Positions 23,075 to 33,838 of a stretch of 64,000 nucleotides of DNA are shown piece after piece; position 1 is the first letter of the stretch, and the number at the start of each line of letters is the position of its first letter. The notes beneath the pieces were generated by a model. That model was not told the DNA's origin, did not search any database, and saw only the letters and a list, made by a program, of their open reading frames with translations. Location of the stretch: the NCBI GenBank assembly GCA_014529385.2, contig CM043962.1, forward strand, positions 124,108,470 to 124,172,469, given 5' to 3'. Origin of the DNA: Adiantum capillus-veneris (Eukaryota > Streptophyta > Polypodiopsida > Polypodiales > Pteridaceae). The position numbers were made by a program, and so were the translations under genes.

Positions 23075-24517
23075 ATGGATTTCTCTTATCCGGAGTTTCA
23101 TGGAAGAAGTGATGAAGATGTGGAAGACTTTTTGAAAAAGATGGAGGTTGCCTGCATTAGCAACCAGACTCATGACCCTGCGCAGATGTTACGTCTTCTC
23201 CAAATTTGTTTGAAGAGTGATGCACGAGTCTGGTCCAAAACAGTTGAAGAGGAGTTGCGTGTGGCTGATCCACTTGTAAGATTGATTTGGGACAATCTAA
23301 GGCATGGGTTGGAACTGGAGTTTGTGAAGATAGAAGATACTTACAAAGTGTGGCAAGAAGTAGAAGGTTTGGTGCAAAAGGAAGGTGAGCCAGTAGATGC
23401 GTATATACGTAAGTTCTCATTAGCATGGGAGCGGATGTGCAAGGCCTTAGCACCACAGGTACCCCCGCCTGACATGATGAAGAAGGACAGGTTCTTGGCT
23501 GGTCTTTGGGAGAATATACGTTGGAGAGTGGAGCTAAAGAAGCCTAGGACATATGAAGATGCAGTAGAGGTAGCAAGGAACAAAGAGTGGAAGCTGAGGA
23601 AAATGAGCCAGTTAGGGGTGGAGTCTTTGCCAATGAGGTCTGAATTTCATCCTATAGAGTCTTTACAAGGTCGCATGTCAGGGGTTCATCATGAACCAGT
23701 GGTTCCTGTTACTACTCAGTTTATGCCAGCAGTGGTCACTACATCGGTGCAAGATGATGGGCTACGGCAAGACATGAGGCAAGTGGTAGATTTGATGAAG
23801 AATCTCAGCCTAAACATGCTAGGTCAAGTGGCAAATAATCGAGGTCGAGAGAGGTTTGAAAATCAGCCAAGAGGTGAAGAAAGGCCTAGGAATGGTGTTG
23901 GACAAAGCAATGGTAGGTACTGGAGGCAGACGCCCACATGTTATAATTGTGGAGAGTTGGGTCACATCAGCCCGCAATGTGATAAGCCACCAAGGATGGG
24001 GGGAGACATGTATCCATTGCCAAGACAGGTGCTAACTAGGTCAAATGATTATGGCATCGAAATTAAGGGAGACGAAGGAACCAGTGGACCGACCCAGGAG
24101 GAAAAGGGAAAGACAAAAGTGCTAAGTGTAGTCACCTTGGAGAAGGCATCAAAGCTAGAGGATACATTAGTGATGCCTATTGGGAAGACGACCACAGAGG
24201 ATAAGGAAGGAAGAAGTGCCCCACGTCCTAGTAAGAAGAAAGGAAAGAGCCATGAAGGCGAGGATGTCAAGGCCAAGAGGAAAAGGAGAGCTCGTCGAAA
24301 GTTTCATGTTTCATATTTTCCACTAGGGGATGGGCAATTAAGCTATGACTTGAAGGAGGATCTGACGAGCAGGAAGGCAGATGTTACTTTTGGGCAGCTT
24401 ATAGAGATGGTGCCTAAGCTAAAGCGACAGTGGAAGAGGATGGTTAACCCAATGGAGAAAGAGCTAGAGAGAGGTTCAGTGAAGGTGTTGGCAATGGATG
24501 AGCTACCAGACATTTGA
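23075..24517 (+). CDS. gag: Gag of element A
   Basis: The start is chosen at ATG 23075 (MDFSYPEFHGRSDEDVEDF) because element B has its ATG at the same place; the frame is open further upstream but without conservation. The Gag domain covers residues 1-200 (LLQICLKSDARVWSK, EPVDAYIRKFSLAWERM). A CCHC knuckle CYNCGELGHISPQC is near residue 291. A very basic patch (KAKRKRRARRKFHVS) lies near residue 410. It ends at TGA 24515-24517; the pol frame continues in phase behind this stop in both A and B. The protein builds the cytoplasmic capsid and packages RNA. Confidence 0.9.
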   Translation: MDFSYPEFHGRSDEDVEDFLKKMEVACISNQTHDPAQMLRLLQICLKSDARVWSKTVEEELRVADPLVRLIWDNLRHGLELEFVKIEDTYKVWQEVEGLVQKEGEPVDAYIRKFSLAWERMCKALAPQVPPPDMMKKDRFLAGLWENIRWRVELKKPRTYEDAVEVARNKEWKLRKMSQLGVESLPMRSEFHPIESLQGRMSGVHHEPVVPVTTQFMPAVVTTSVQDDGLRQDMRQVVDLMKNLSLNMLGQVANNRGRERFENQPRGEERPRNGVGQSNGRYWRQTPTCYNCGELGHISPQCDKPPRMGGDMYPLPRQVLTRSNDYGIEIKGDEGTSGPTQEEKGKTKVLSVVTLEKASKLEDTLVMPIGKTTTEDKEGRSAPRPSKKKGKSHEGEDVKAKRKRRARRKFHVSYFPLGDGQLSYDLKEDLTSRKADVTFGQLIEMVPKLKRQWKRMVNPMEKELERGSVKVLAMDELPDI

Positions 24518-27500
24518 CCAATAGTAGATGTGTGGCATAAAAGGAAAAATTTGGGACAAGGTTACGTGGATGGCGGAGCCCAAATATGCGTCATAACACA
24601 CTCATGCGTTGAGAAGATGGGTCTCACAGTGGATGGGGTGTCAGGGTTTCGGATCAGATTGGCAAACCATCAAAAAGTAAAATTCTTGGGTGTTGTAAAG
24701 AGCTTAGAAGTGGAGGCATATGATGCAAAGGTAGTGGTTGATTTTCATGTGATGCCAGCAGGGTTGGGAGCATATCCTATTATACTGGGCAGACCATGGT
24801 TACGTGCAGTGGGAGCTGTTCAAGATTGGCGACATGGTACGATTAGCCTCTATGGAAAGACAGGTACCAAGAAGCTTTATAATATGGACACAAGGAAAAG
24901 ATTAGAGGAGCTTTATGAAGATGAGGATGAGTCTAGTGATGAAGACTCTTCCACGGTGACAGATGAGGACAGTGATAGCACTACCAGCAGTGATGAGGAT
25001 TCTGATGTTGCATTTCTTTTGATGGACAAAGAAATCCAGGAGATTGGTTTAGTTGCATTTGCGAATGAGGTTGAAGATGAAAGTGAAGGGCCTTATGAAG
25101 TGATTGAAGGGCTGATGCAAACCAATGTTGAGTTGTCAAAGAAGCAGGAATTGATGACACAAATGATCAGTGGAGACCTGTTAGCTATGGAGAAGGATAT
25201 ATATTTGCACATGCTGGCTAGTTTTCCTGATTTGTTCATTACTTCATATGAAGAGATCAGAGGGTTCAAGGGCAAAGAGATGCATATAGAGCTGAAAGAA
25301 TGTGCTAAGCCAGTGCGGCAAAGGCTAAGAAGGATGGGTCAAGAGAAAATGGAAGCCTTGCGAGAAGAGGTGGACAAGTTGTTGAAGGCAGGGTCCATAG
25401 TTCCTGTGGAGACCACAAAATGGGTGAGTCCAGTTGTAGTCAGTCCAAAGAAGGATGGGAAGTGGAGAATTTGTGTAGATTTTAAACCCTTAAACGCAGC
25501 CACTAAGAAGAACCCATATCATCTTCCATTCATCGATCAGATATTGGATTCAGTGGCAGGTTATGAGAGGTACAGTGTGTGTGATGGTTTTTCAGGCTAT
25601 TTTCAATTGAAGATTGCTTTTAAAGACCGCACAAAGACCACTTTTATTACGCCATGGGCTGCTATTTCTACACAGTATTGCCATTTGGGTTGTCAAATGG
25701 ACCTTCCTTCTATCAAGAGAGAGCAAATTGGGTGTTGGAACCATTCATTGGTAGTTGTGTTAAAGATTTTATGGATGACTTCTGTGTTTATAGCAGTAGG
25801 ACTGAACACCATGAGAAGCTGCAGATGGTATTGGCTCGATATGATGAATGTGGAGGACAACTAAATCCAAAGAAATGTCATCTAGCACAGCCAAGGGTGA
25901 AGTTATTGGGCCATATGGTGTTAGAAAATGGCATTGAGGCTGATCCAGATAAAGTTAAGTCTATTATTCTTCTTCCATCACCTACGAGTACGAAGCAATT
26001 GGCAACTTTTATACACAAAGTGAAGTACATGGCACGGTTTATTCCATTGTCTTCACAGCTTCTTTATCCATTACATCAAGTGGCAAAGCATGATCCATTG
26101 CAATGGGATGACAAGTGTGAAGAAGTGTTTCAAGAGGTGAAAGAGGTGTTAGGGGGGTTGTTAGCCATGCAGGCTCCTGATTGGGAGAAAGTGTTTTATG
26201 TAAATCCATCAGTAGGGGATGATGCCATTGGAGCCATGCTATTGCAAAAGGGGAAGGGCAACCATTATATGAGGCCAGTGTATTGTGCAAGCCGAGTGAA
26301 GTTGGTAGCGGAGAGAAAGTTCTCGGAAGTAGAGCTAGTGATGGCAAGTGTAATATTTGCTTGTCGACGATTTCGTCATTACTTGCTACCACGGCCTTTT
26401 GTTTTCTTGACGAGTTATGCCTTTTTTCCACAGTTAATTAATGGTACTAACATGTCAAATGTGGTGAAGAAATGGGTAATTGAGCTGCAAGAGTTTGAGT
26501 TCTCTTTTCTAGTGGAAGATAGTACAAGGGCTACCCTAGCTGATTTGTTGACCTACAAGGAGAATCCCCTTATTGTTAAGGAAGAGGTGGTGAGAAAGGT
26601 AGTTGAAGAAGTGCCACAAATCAGCAATGCACATGTTTTGTTCTTTGATGGTTCATACAGAAAGAGCCATGATGCAGCTTCAGGGGGTATAGCACTTTAT
26701 GATCCAGAGGGGAAGCTAGTATGCAAGAGAGGGTTCAAATTGGATGCTCATAGTAACAATGAGGCTGAATATGCTACTCTGGAAGCCGGATTACACATTT
26801 GTTTGAAGCATGGGGTTCAAAGGTTGAGCATAAAAGGAGATGCCTTGTTAGTGGTGAAGCAAGTGCCGAGTGTGTGGAAGAGCAAGAAAACCTCATTGAA
26901 GGAAATGTGCTTCAGAATTAAAGGCCTGTTAAAAAAGTTCGAAGCCTGGATCATCAGACACATTGAACGTGCTCTAAATGGAGAGGCACATGAGGCAGCT
27001 CAAGGCATGATTGGGGAGCTATTTGTGTTGACGACCAGCTTACCTCTTTATAATGGCCGGGAAAGTTTGGCTCAAGAAGAGGAGTTTTTGCTAACAGGAA
27101 TCATTCCAAAGGAGATTCAAAAGTCTAAGAAGTATGGCTTTGTGCGTAGAGCATACATGTACAAATTGATTGGTGATGTCTTATACATGAAAGGGACTGA
27201 TCTCGTGTTGAGACGTGTACCTTGGCGGGAGGAGCTTTATAGAGTGTTGGAAGAGAATCATGAAGGCGCATGTGGTGGCCATTTTGCTCTAAAGATCACC
27301 TTGCATAAGATATTGCAAGAGGGGTATGTATGGCCTAGTTTGCACAAGGATGTTCACCATTGGTGTAGGTCTTGCAATAGGTGTCAAGCATTTGGGAAGA
27401 GAGTATTGAAGCCAGAGCTACAAAAAACCATTATGGAATTTGATGTGTTTGAAAAGTGGGGGATTGATGCAATAGTCCCGTTACCTATCACAAGCAGGGG

Positions 27501-28425
27501 AAAAAGCTATATCTTGACGGCAGTGGACTATCTCTCTACATGGGCAGAGACTATAGCAGTAAAACAGGTCACTGCAAAGGATGTGGCAAAATTTGTGTAT
27601 GATGAAATATGTTGCAAGTTTGGGGTGCCATTAGAGCTACTTTTAGATAAGGGGCCAGGATTTAGAGCTAAACTTCTAGACTTCTTATGCACAAAGATGA
27701 AGATTAGGCACCAGCATACCACTTCTTATTACCCGCAGTGTAATGGTTTAAATGAAAGATTCAATGGTGAGTTGGTACAAATTATTTCTAAAGTGACAGA
27801 GCACCAAGGAAGGAATTGGGATTTGGAATTGCCTAGTGCATTATGGGCTTACTGTACTTCGGTGAAGACAGGTACAGGGTTTACTCCATTTCATTTTGTG
27901 TATGGAAAGGAAGCACTATTGCCTGTGGAGGTAGAGTTGCCTGCGGTCAAGATGTTAGAGAAGTTGCTTCGGACGTCTAGTGATGCATTCAAAGAGAGGC
28001 TCTTGCAGTTACAAGAGGTCCAGTTGGATAGGATGAGCGCATTGGAGCATTATCGGCAGATGCAGGATAAGGCTTTGGAAAAGATAAATGAAAAGGTCAA
28101 AAGTAAGGGTATCAAGAAACATGACTTGGTTTTGCGCTACAACAGTAAGCTGGACAACACCTTCCAAAAGAAGTTTCAAATTAAGTGGGAAGGCCCTTTC
28201 AAGGTAGTGGAGTGTTTTCCAAATGGCACATATCAGCTGGCTAACCTGGATGGTGATTTACATAAGTCAAGGGTAAATGGATTGCGTCTTAAATTGTATC
28301 ATGCTAGATTGATGATGGTGGAGCAAGATGAGCTGTCTGTGGATCAAGCAGTGTTGGTGAGGGATGAGGAGACCTATGATGCGGCGAGTCTCATATCCCT
28401 CTTTGCTGCTGCTGATCATGAATGA
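24518..28425 (+). pseudogene. pol: Pol of element A: protease, RT, RNase H, second RNase H, integrase
   Basis: Same frame as gag after the TGA. Protease: GYVDGGAQICVIT (about 24563) and YPIILGRPWL. An acidic linker follows (DEDESSDEDSS). RT: VSPVVVSPKKDGKWRICVDF, then a one-base deletion near 25657 (CCATGGG versus CCATGGGG in element B) shifts the frame; RT resumes with VLPFGLSNGPSFYQ and FMDDFCVYS (about 25771). First RNase H near 26220; second, Tat-type RNase H from about 26635 (VLFFDGSY, NNEAEYATLEAGL, IKGDALLVVKQ). Integrase: HHCC (HEGACGGHF ... CNRCQAF) and D-D-E residues in KWGIDAI, LLDKGPGF and GLNERFNG. The C-terminus is basic and ends DHE at 28425. Confidence 0.9.
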
Positions 28426-28436
28426 TCTAGCAGGCT

Positions 28437-28453
28437 AGGGGATGGGAAAATTA
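28437..28453 (+). promoter_or_regulatory. Polypurine tract of element A
   Basis: AGGGGATGGGAAAATTA immediately precedes the 3' LTR. It serves as the primer for plus-strand synthesis. Element B has AGGGGATGGGCAAATTA at the same place. Confidence 0.75.
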
Positions 28454-29586
28454 TGTCAGGAGTTTTTTGGAGCAAGGGATTGTGCATACGTACATATACA
28501 TGCATGGTGCATCAAATAAAGAATTGCCCATTTTTCAGAGCCAGGTGGTTACGTGGGCCCACATGTGTACAGGTAGGACAGGGTGTACATAGTGCATCGA
28601 TTTTCACTATTAGCAGTACCAGTGTGTTTTTTCTACAATAATGAGGATTTGGTAGAGCGTAAAACTTCTCGACGAAGCTATCCGCGGGCCGATGACATGA
28701 GGTAAGCAGGTGCGTCAGATGGCATCTAGTGGCGTCAGGAGGCCGAACGTGGTCAATATTTGCACGTGGATGAGTACGGACACAACGTGGGTTTTTTCTT
28801 GTGAAAATTATGCAGAAAGGTCATCATGAGGACCATCTTTTGGGGCCACTTCACGTGGTTGTGAGACACATTATTGGAAAAAGTTGAGTGCCAGATGTGC
28901 GGATGGATGCAAAAAGGTGACAACTATGCACTGCGAGGTCAGTTTTTGGCCTGTTCGGGGTCCGTTTGAGGTCATCTAAAAGGCCAAGGGTGCCCAAATA
29001 ATAAAGCTAAGTGTGGGAACTGAAAAAACTGAGAGAAGACCAGAAAAAAACGTGGAGGAACAGCCGCAAGTGTTTTTTTGCTGTTTTTGGAGTATTTTTT
29101 GGCCCTAAACTGCTCATCCGAGGTCGGATTTGAGCACTGTGACATTGTAGGGTGGGGTTTTTGGGCATTCCGGATGCAATGGTGCTGTCCATTTTGCCAA
29201 ATTCCTCACAGATTTTTTGCTTATTTTTTGTGTAATCTTCTCCGATGAGTGAAGCCTCTGCTTAACTTTGTGGTTGTATCTGGTGTATTTCCTCAATACT
29301 GTGTAAACTATTTGCCCCATTGGTGTTGGGCTGAGCTTCATTGAGTCTAAACAACAACAATTTTCCTCCTTTGAGCTGAATTGAGAGTGTGTGTGTGAGT
29401 ATGTATGTGTGAGTGTTGAGTAGGCAAGTGGGAAATCTCTCTCTTCGCACTCCGTCTGTGTGTTTCCTGTCTCGGCCAGGCGGGTTGTGTAAGCCGAGTG
29501 GTGCCCCATAGTGTGTGTGTGTATCCTTCCAAGAGTGTGTGTCAGGTCGTTATAGAGGCGTTCTGTGTGTTTTCATCCCGCTCACA
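28454..29586 (+). repeat. 3' LTR of element A
   Basis: Second copy of 20883-22014, TG...CA, followed by ACGT at 29587-29590 matching the base run before the 5' LTR. Confidence 0.95.
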
Positions 29587-29590
29587 ACGT

Positions 29591-31166
29591 GATATCGAAG
29601 GCACTGGATCCAGGCCTTCTCCGTCAAACCGATGCCCTTCTCCTTCAAGGATGCATCACCGCCTTGGAGCAAATCAAGCAATCGGCACTTCCTATCCAAG
29701 GAAAAGCGAGACTTGTTTTTTATTGCTACATAATAAAAAGAGAAATATATCCAATGATTTAAACGACTATTACTTACTCTGTTGGGCTAATGCGTGCACG
29801 CGCAACCTCTGCCACTCTCGAGGGTGTCATTTTTGTGGTCTTCTCGCTCCAACCTATAAATGAAATACATTTTTGGAAAAAATCGCTACCATTCTCTGGA
29901 TTTGCAATGGTGGCTATCTCAAGCCCTTTGCGCGTAAAGTATTGCTCCGTTTGAGATAGCGCTAGATTGATGCTTTCCTCGTATGCGTCAAGTGCCAACT
30001 CGTACTAAAAAATCCCTTTTGATGGCAGCCCTTCCGTTTCACTACTAAACATATGATCGAACTCTTCCTATCAATTTCCAAAGACTCAATCAAAATACAC
30101 ATAATAAGATTTTGTAATCAAAACATATTCTCATATACAATTGGTTTGAAGAATACCTTCCAAAGTAGTTGCGCAAGGACAGCCATTGGCAATTTTAGCC
30201 ACTTTGACTTGTTTGGACCTCTAAAATTCAAAGTCCTTTCTGCTGCCAAACGCTCTCTTTCGGGGAATTTTTGCAAAATTGATGTAGGGTCCGCTAACCC
30301 TAGCTTTCTCATCATGAAAATATCATGAGCAGTTGTGTGAGGCACTGAAACCCTCGTGGCCCTGTTTAACAATCGATTGTAATTTATATAGTTTACAAAT
30401 AAGATGCATTTACATTAGAAAAAAAAAGGGCTCACCTATTGATCATACCCAAAACCAATAGAAGATCCGCTGCCTCATGTGGCTGAAAGTCAACTAGAAC
30501 GCACTCCACCTTTGGCGCTTTCTCAATTGGAATGTCATTCTCGTTCATCCACCTCATCCATGCCTCCAATCGGTGATTACCATCCCAAACCACAAAGTAC
30601 CTCTCGACCATGTGACTAAGCTCGGGGATTTGGCAAAGCTCTTAATCCAAATCATATGACATTGCAAGATCCTTCACAGCGTGACCATGACGAGTAAATT
30701 GTTTGTGATCCTCCCCAGGAATTCGTTCACTTACAATAAATCTTACCATGGTTGGTTGGTAGATTTTGTTTGCAATAGAGAGTTGCAAATCGGCCACATG
30801 GTTATCATGCGTGCGGATGGCGGGGTTTGAGATAAGTCGACAAAGAGGCAATCGTGGAAGTTTCCCATCGTATGGTACTCTATGAGAATCCACCCAACCC
30901 AAAGAAATGTGTTTATTGACAACGTTTCCAAACGCTTTGTCTTTGACGTTCTCAATAGCGGTACCTGTTTCCACACGATGACTGGGTCCGACGCTTGATT
31001 GTGATGTTCCAACCACTCTAGTTACAATGGATACAATGCGATCCAAAGAACTCAATGCTTGAGATTGTTGGGTATCCTGTGTTCCTAACGGAGGTACTTC
31101 TTGTGAGATAGTAACATCAACCTCATTAACTGCACTAGAATTTTTTGTTTAGTTTCTTGTTCTCAT
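29591..31166 (-). pseudogene. ParB/DNA-methylase-like gene, minus copy: 5' half (ParB-like part)
   Basis: Minus-strand exons with GT-AG borders: 31166-30436, 30361-30157, 30004-29777 and 29725-29591; the last continues beyond element A at 20882. The start is ATG at 31166, with a TAA five codons on. Exon 1 has PTMVRFIVSERIPGEDHK, a TAA at 30644-30642, then RYFVVWDGNHRLEAWMRW and KVECVLVDFQ. WDGNHRLEAW is the ParB/Srx-type box. Exon 2 starts in phase (NR/ATRVSVPH) and is open (ERERLAAERTLNFRG). Exon 3 is helical (YEESINLALSQTEQYFTRKG). The 29725 exon (KEKGIGLTEKAWIQCLRY) reads straight into VYWWQLER on the far side of element A. Family membership is inferred from motifs. Confidence 0.65.
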
Positions 31167-31319
31167 GCTTGCGAGAAAGAAGGATAATTTATAAGAAATA
31201 GATATAGGATGATTTATGAGAGTTTGTAGGTTGGAGTTTGAGATGTGAACAAAAAGAAACTTGACAGAGAGAAAGAGAGAGATCTGTGTAGCAAAAGAGA
31301 ATAGAGAAGAAGAGAAGGT

Positions 31320-31332
31320 CACTTTATAAAGA
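31320..31332 (-). promoter_or_regulatory. Candidate TATA box of the minus-strand ParB/methylase-like gene
   Basis: On the minus strand CTTTATAAAGTG lies about 155 bp upstream of the ATG at 31166 and is followed by a CT-rich leader (TTCTCTTCTTCTCTATTCTC), a common plant core-promoter layout. Element B is inserted about 340 bp further upstream. Confidence 0.35.
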
Positions 31333-31371
31333 TTTTTTTAATTATTTACTTTTATTTTTTTTATTTTTTTT

Positions 31372-31663
31372 GTGAGTGTGTGTGTGAGAGAAAGGAGTGT
31401 GTGTACGTGTGTGTGTGTGTGTTTCCATGTACGCGTGCGTGTGTGGTGGCGTGTGTGGGTGGATGCGTACACGTCCGCGCGTGTGTACGCGTGCACGTGC
31501 ATGTGTATGTGTGTGTATGTGTACGTGCAGCGTGTGTGTGTGTGTGTACGTGCAGCGTGTGTGTGTGTGTGTGTACGTGTAGCATGTGTGTGTGTGTGTA
31601 TGTATGTGCAGCGTGTGTGTGTGTACGTGCAACGTGTGTGTGTGCGCATGCAGGTACGTGTGT
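31372..31663. repeat. Degenerate (GT)n microsatellite with TACGTG interruptions
   Basis: GT runs are interrupted by ACGTGCAGC and similar pieces. Element B is inserted at its right end, and GT-rich DNA resumes on the other side of B at 40364. Confidence 0.93.
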
Positions 31664-31667
31664 ACGT

Positions 31668-32809
31668 TGTCAGGAGTTTTTTCGAGCAAGGAATTGCACA
31701 TATGTACATACACATGCATGGTGCATCAAATAAAGGATTGCCCATTTTCCTTAGCCAGGTGGTTACGTGGGGCCCACATGTGTACAGGTAGGACAACATG
31801 TACATAGTGCATCGATTTTCACTATCACCAGTACCAGTATGTTTTTTCTACAATAATGAGGAGTTTATAGCGCGTAAAAATTCTCAAGGAAGCTATCCGC
31901 GGGCCGACGACATGAGGTCAGCAGGTGCGTCAGATGGCATCTAGTGGCGTCAGAAGGGCGAACGGGGTCAATATTTGCACGCGGATGAGGACGGACACAA
32001 CGTGGGTGTTTTCTTGTGAGAGTTATGCAGAAAGGTCATCATTAGGACCACTTTTTGGGGCCACTTCACATGGTGGCGGGACGCATTATTGGAAAAAGCT
32101 GAGTGACAGGTGTGCGTATGGATGCAAAAAAGTGACAACTATGCACTACGAGGTCAGTTTTTGGCCTGTTCCGGGTCCGTTTGAGGTCATCTAAAAGGCC
32201 ACGGGTGCCCAACTAATAAATCTAAGTGTGGGAACTGAAAAAACTGAGAGAAGACCAGAAAAAACGTGGAGAAGAGAGGAGGAACAGCTGCAGCTGTGTT
32301 TTTGCTCATTTTGGAGCCTGTTTTGGCCGTAAACTGCTCATCCGAGGTCGGATTTGAGCACTTTGACATTGTAGACTGAGGTTTTGGGCCATTCCGGACG
32401 CGATGGCGCTGTCCATTTCGCCAAATTACTCACTCTTTTCCTGCTATTTTTTCTGTGTAAGTTTCTCCTATGAGCGAAGTTTCTGCTCTAGTTTGTGATT
32501 GTATCTGGCTTATTTTACCCATATTGTGTGAGCTATTTGCCCCATTGGTGTTGGCCCAAGCTCAATTGTATCTAAACATCAGACATTCTCCTCTTTTGAG
32601 CTGAGTTTTTTGGGTGGGTGTGTGTGTGTGTGTCTGCGTGGAGTGGGCAAGTGGATAGTCTCTCTCCTCTCACTCTAGAGGTGTGTTCCTTGTCTCGGCC
32701 AGGTGTGTTGTGTAAGCCGAGTGGTGCCCCATAGTGTGTGTGTATATCCTTCCAAGAGTGTGTGTCGGGTCGTTATAGAGGCGCTGTGTGTGTTTTCATC
32801 CCGCTCACA
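31668..32809 (+). repeat. 5' LTR of element B
   Basis: TGTCAGGAGTTTTTTCGAGC ... CCCGCTCACA, same length as the 3' copy and differing at few positions. Confidence 0.95.
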
Positions 32810-32815
32810 TTCTTT

Positions 32816-32833
32816 TGGCGCCCCCACGGAGGA
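32816..32833 (+). promoter_or_regulatory. Primer-binding site of element B
   Basis: TGGCGCCCCCACGGAGGA, six bases after the LTR, one base different from element A. Confidence 0.8.
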
Positions 32834-33535
32834 TCTTCTTCGAGTACTTTCTGCTTCGAGCTTCGAGCTTCGAGCTTCGGGATTACAGGTTACAGGTTGC
32901 AGATTACAGGTTACAGGTTACAGGTTACAGGGACAGGTACAAGTACAGGTGATTCACACAGGTACAGGTAGCTGGAGTACAGTGATATACTAGCAGTGAT
33001 GACACTTGTAGTTGTTGTGGGAATGCATCACTTGGCGCCTATTTGAGCGCATTGTCTGCTGGATTGTACGTTACTTGTGGAAACTGCCATTGTACGCATT
33101 TGTGGAGCCATACTTGGTTGTATTTGGCAGTCCCAGCCATTTCTGAGACTTGGTCTGGAAGATAGTCTTTTCTGAGACTTGACTATACGTGATTTGCATT
33201 ATCCTTTGTGTGAGGGTCGATAGCGTGAGGTTTTTATTGAGCTGGGGGATTCTCAAATGTGGAGATCCTTTCGGTGATACAGGTAGCTGGAGCACCCTTT
33301 TCGTGACCTCGCCATAGGCTCGGGTTCTATTGTTGGCAGTTTATGCATACAGATACAGTCTATATTTTGGGTTCTCATTGCTCTACTTCTGGGGAAACTC
33401 TGTCGAAATTTTCCCAAGTTATGATGGCTGGTTTTTTGGTATTTTGAGCCATTTATGCTGTTATGCTGCTGAAATTCTGGCAAAATCAGAGGTTGAGTCA
33501 GGTGTGCCTTCTTGGGAGATTCATGGTTGGCTTTA
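32834..33535 (+). other. 5' leader of element B
   Basis: Non-coding, with GAGCTTCGAGCTTC and ACAGGTTACAG short tandem repeats near 32865-32930. Homologous to 22039-22752. Confidence 0.7.
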
Positions 33536-33754
33536 ATGGATGATCAAAATGGCCCTCAGTTCACTCCTTTTCATTTAACTCAAAGAATTCATATTAATGT
33601 TCATGTGTCCAGGAAGATCTTTTTCCAGCAGTGCATAGTCTTTATGTTTGGGCCAAGAAGATTGAGAGAGATCCTGGAATGTCCTTTGCCTGTTGTAATT
33701 CCGATGATCAACTATGAAAACTCATTTGATGTGCATGTGTTTGTTCTCATCTAA
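33536..33754 (+). CDS. Leader ORF of element B (72 aa, unknown function)
   Basis: Intact ATG-to-TAA frame, same length as the leader ORF of element A, with four amino-acid differences (Gln to His, Arg to Cys, Ile to Met, Ser to Pro). It has stayed open although gag and pol of the same element carry stops. No recognised domain. It may encode a small accessory protein, or act as an upstream ORF that tunes gag translation. Confidence 0.65.
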   Translation: MDDQNGPQFTPFHLTQRIHINVHVSRKIFFQQCIVFMFGPRRLREILECPLPVVIPMINYENSFDVHVFVLI

Positions 33755-33838
33755 AGCTGAGCTCCATTGAAGTTTCTGGGGATTGGGTAGTGAAAAGTTT
33801 TGGGTTCTTGCATGTGTGTTTGAAGGGGTTATCTAGCC

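Larger units (their letters stand above)
20883..29586 (+). mobile_element. Tat-like Ty3/gypsy retrotransposon, element A (full length)
   Basis: Two LTRs of about 1.13 kb (20883-22014 and 28454-29586), both TG...CA, flank a PBS, a 72-codon leader ORF, gag, protease, RT, two RNase H domains, integrase and a polypurine tract. ACGT lies directly on both sides (20879-20882 and 29587-29590), a 4-bp target duplication. The extra RNase H and the ORF before gag are features of the Tat/Ogre lineage. Only one lesion is evident in the coding region (frameshift near 25657), so this is the best preserved element in the window. It interrupts an exon of the minus-strand methylase-like gene. Confidence 0.93.

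Noticed and set aside
26039-26431. 130-codon frame on the minus strand within element A pol
   Set aside because: Shadow of the RT/RNase H coding strand; no start context and no motif.
31338-31807. Open frames rich in Thr-His or Cys-Val on both strands
   Set aside because: They are translations of GT/CA microsatellite; no conserved protein text.
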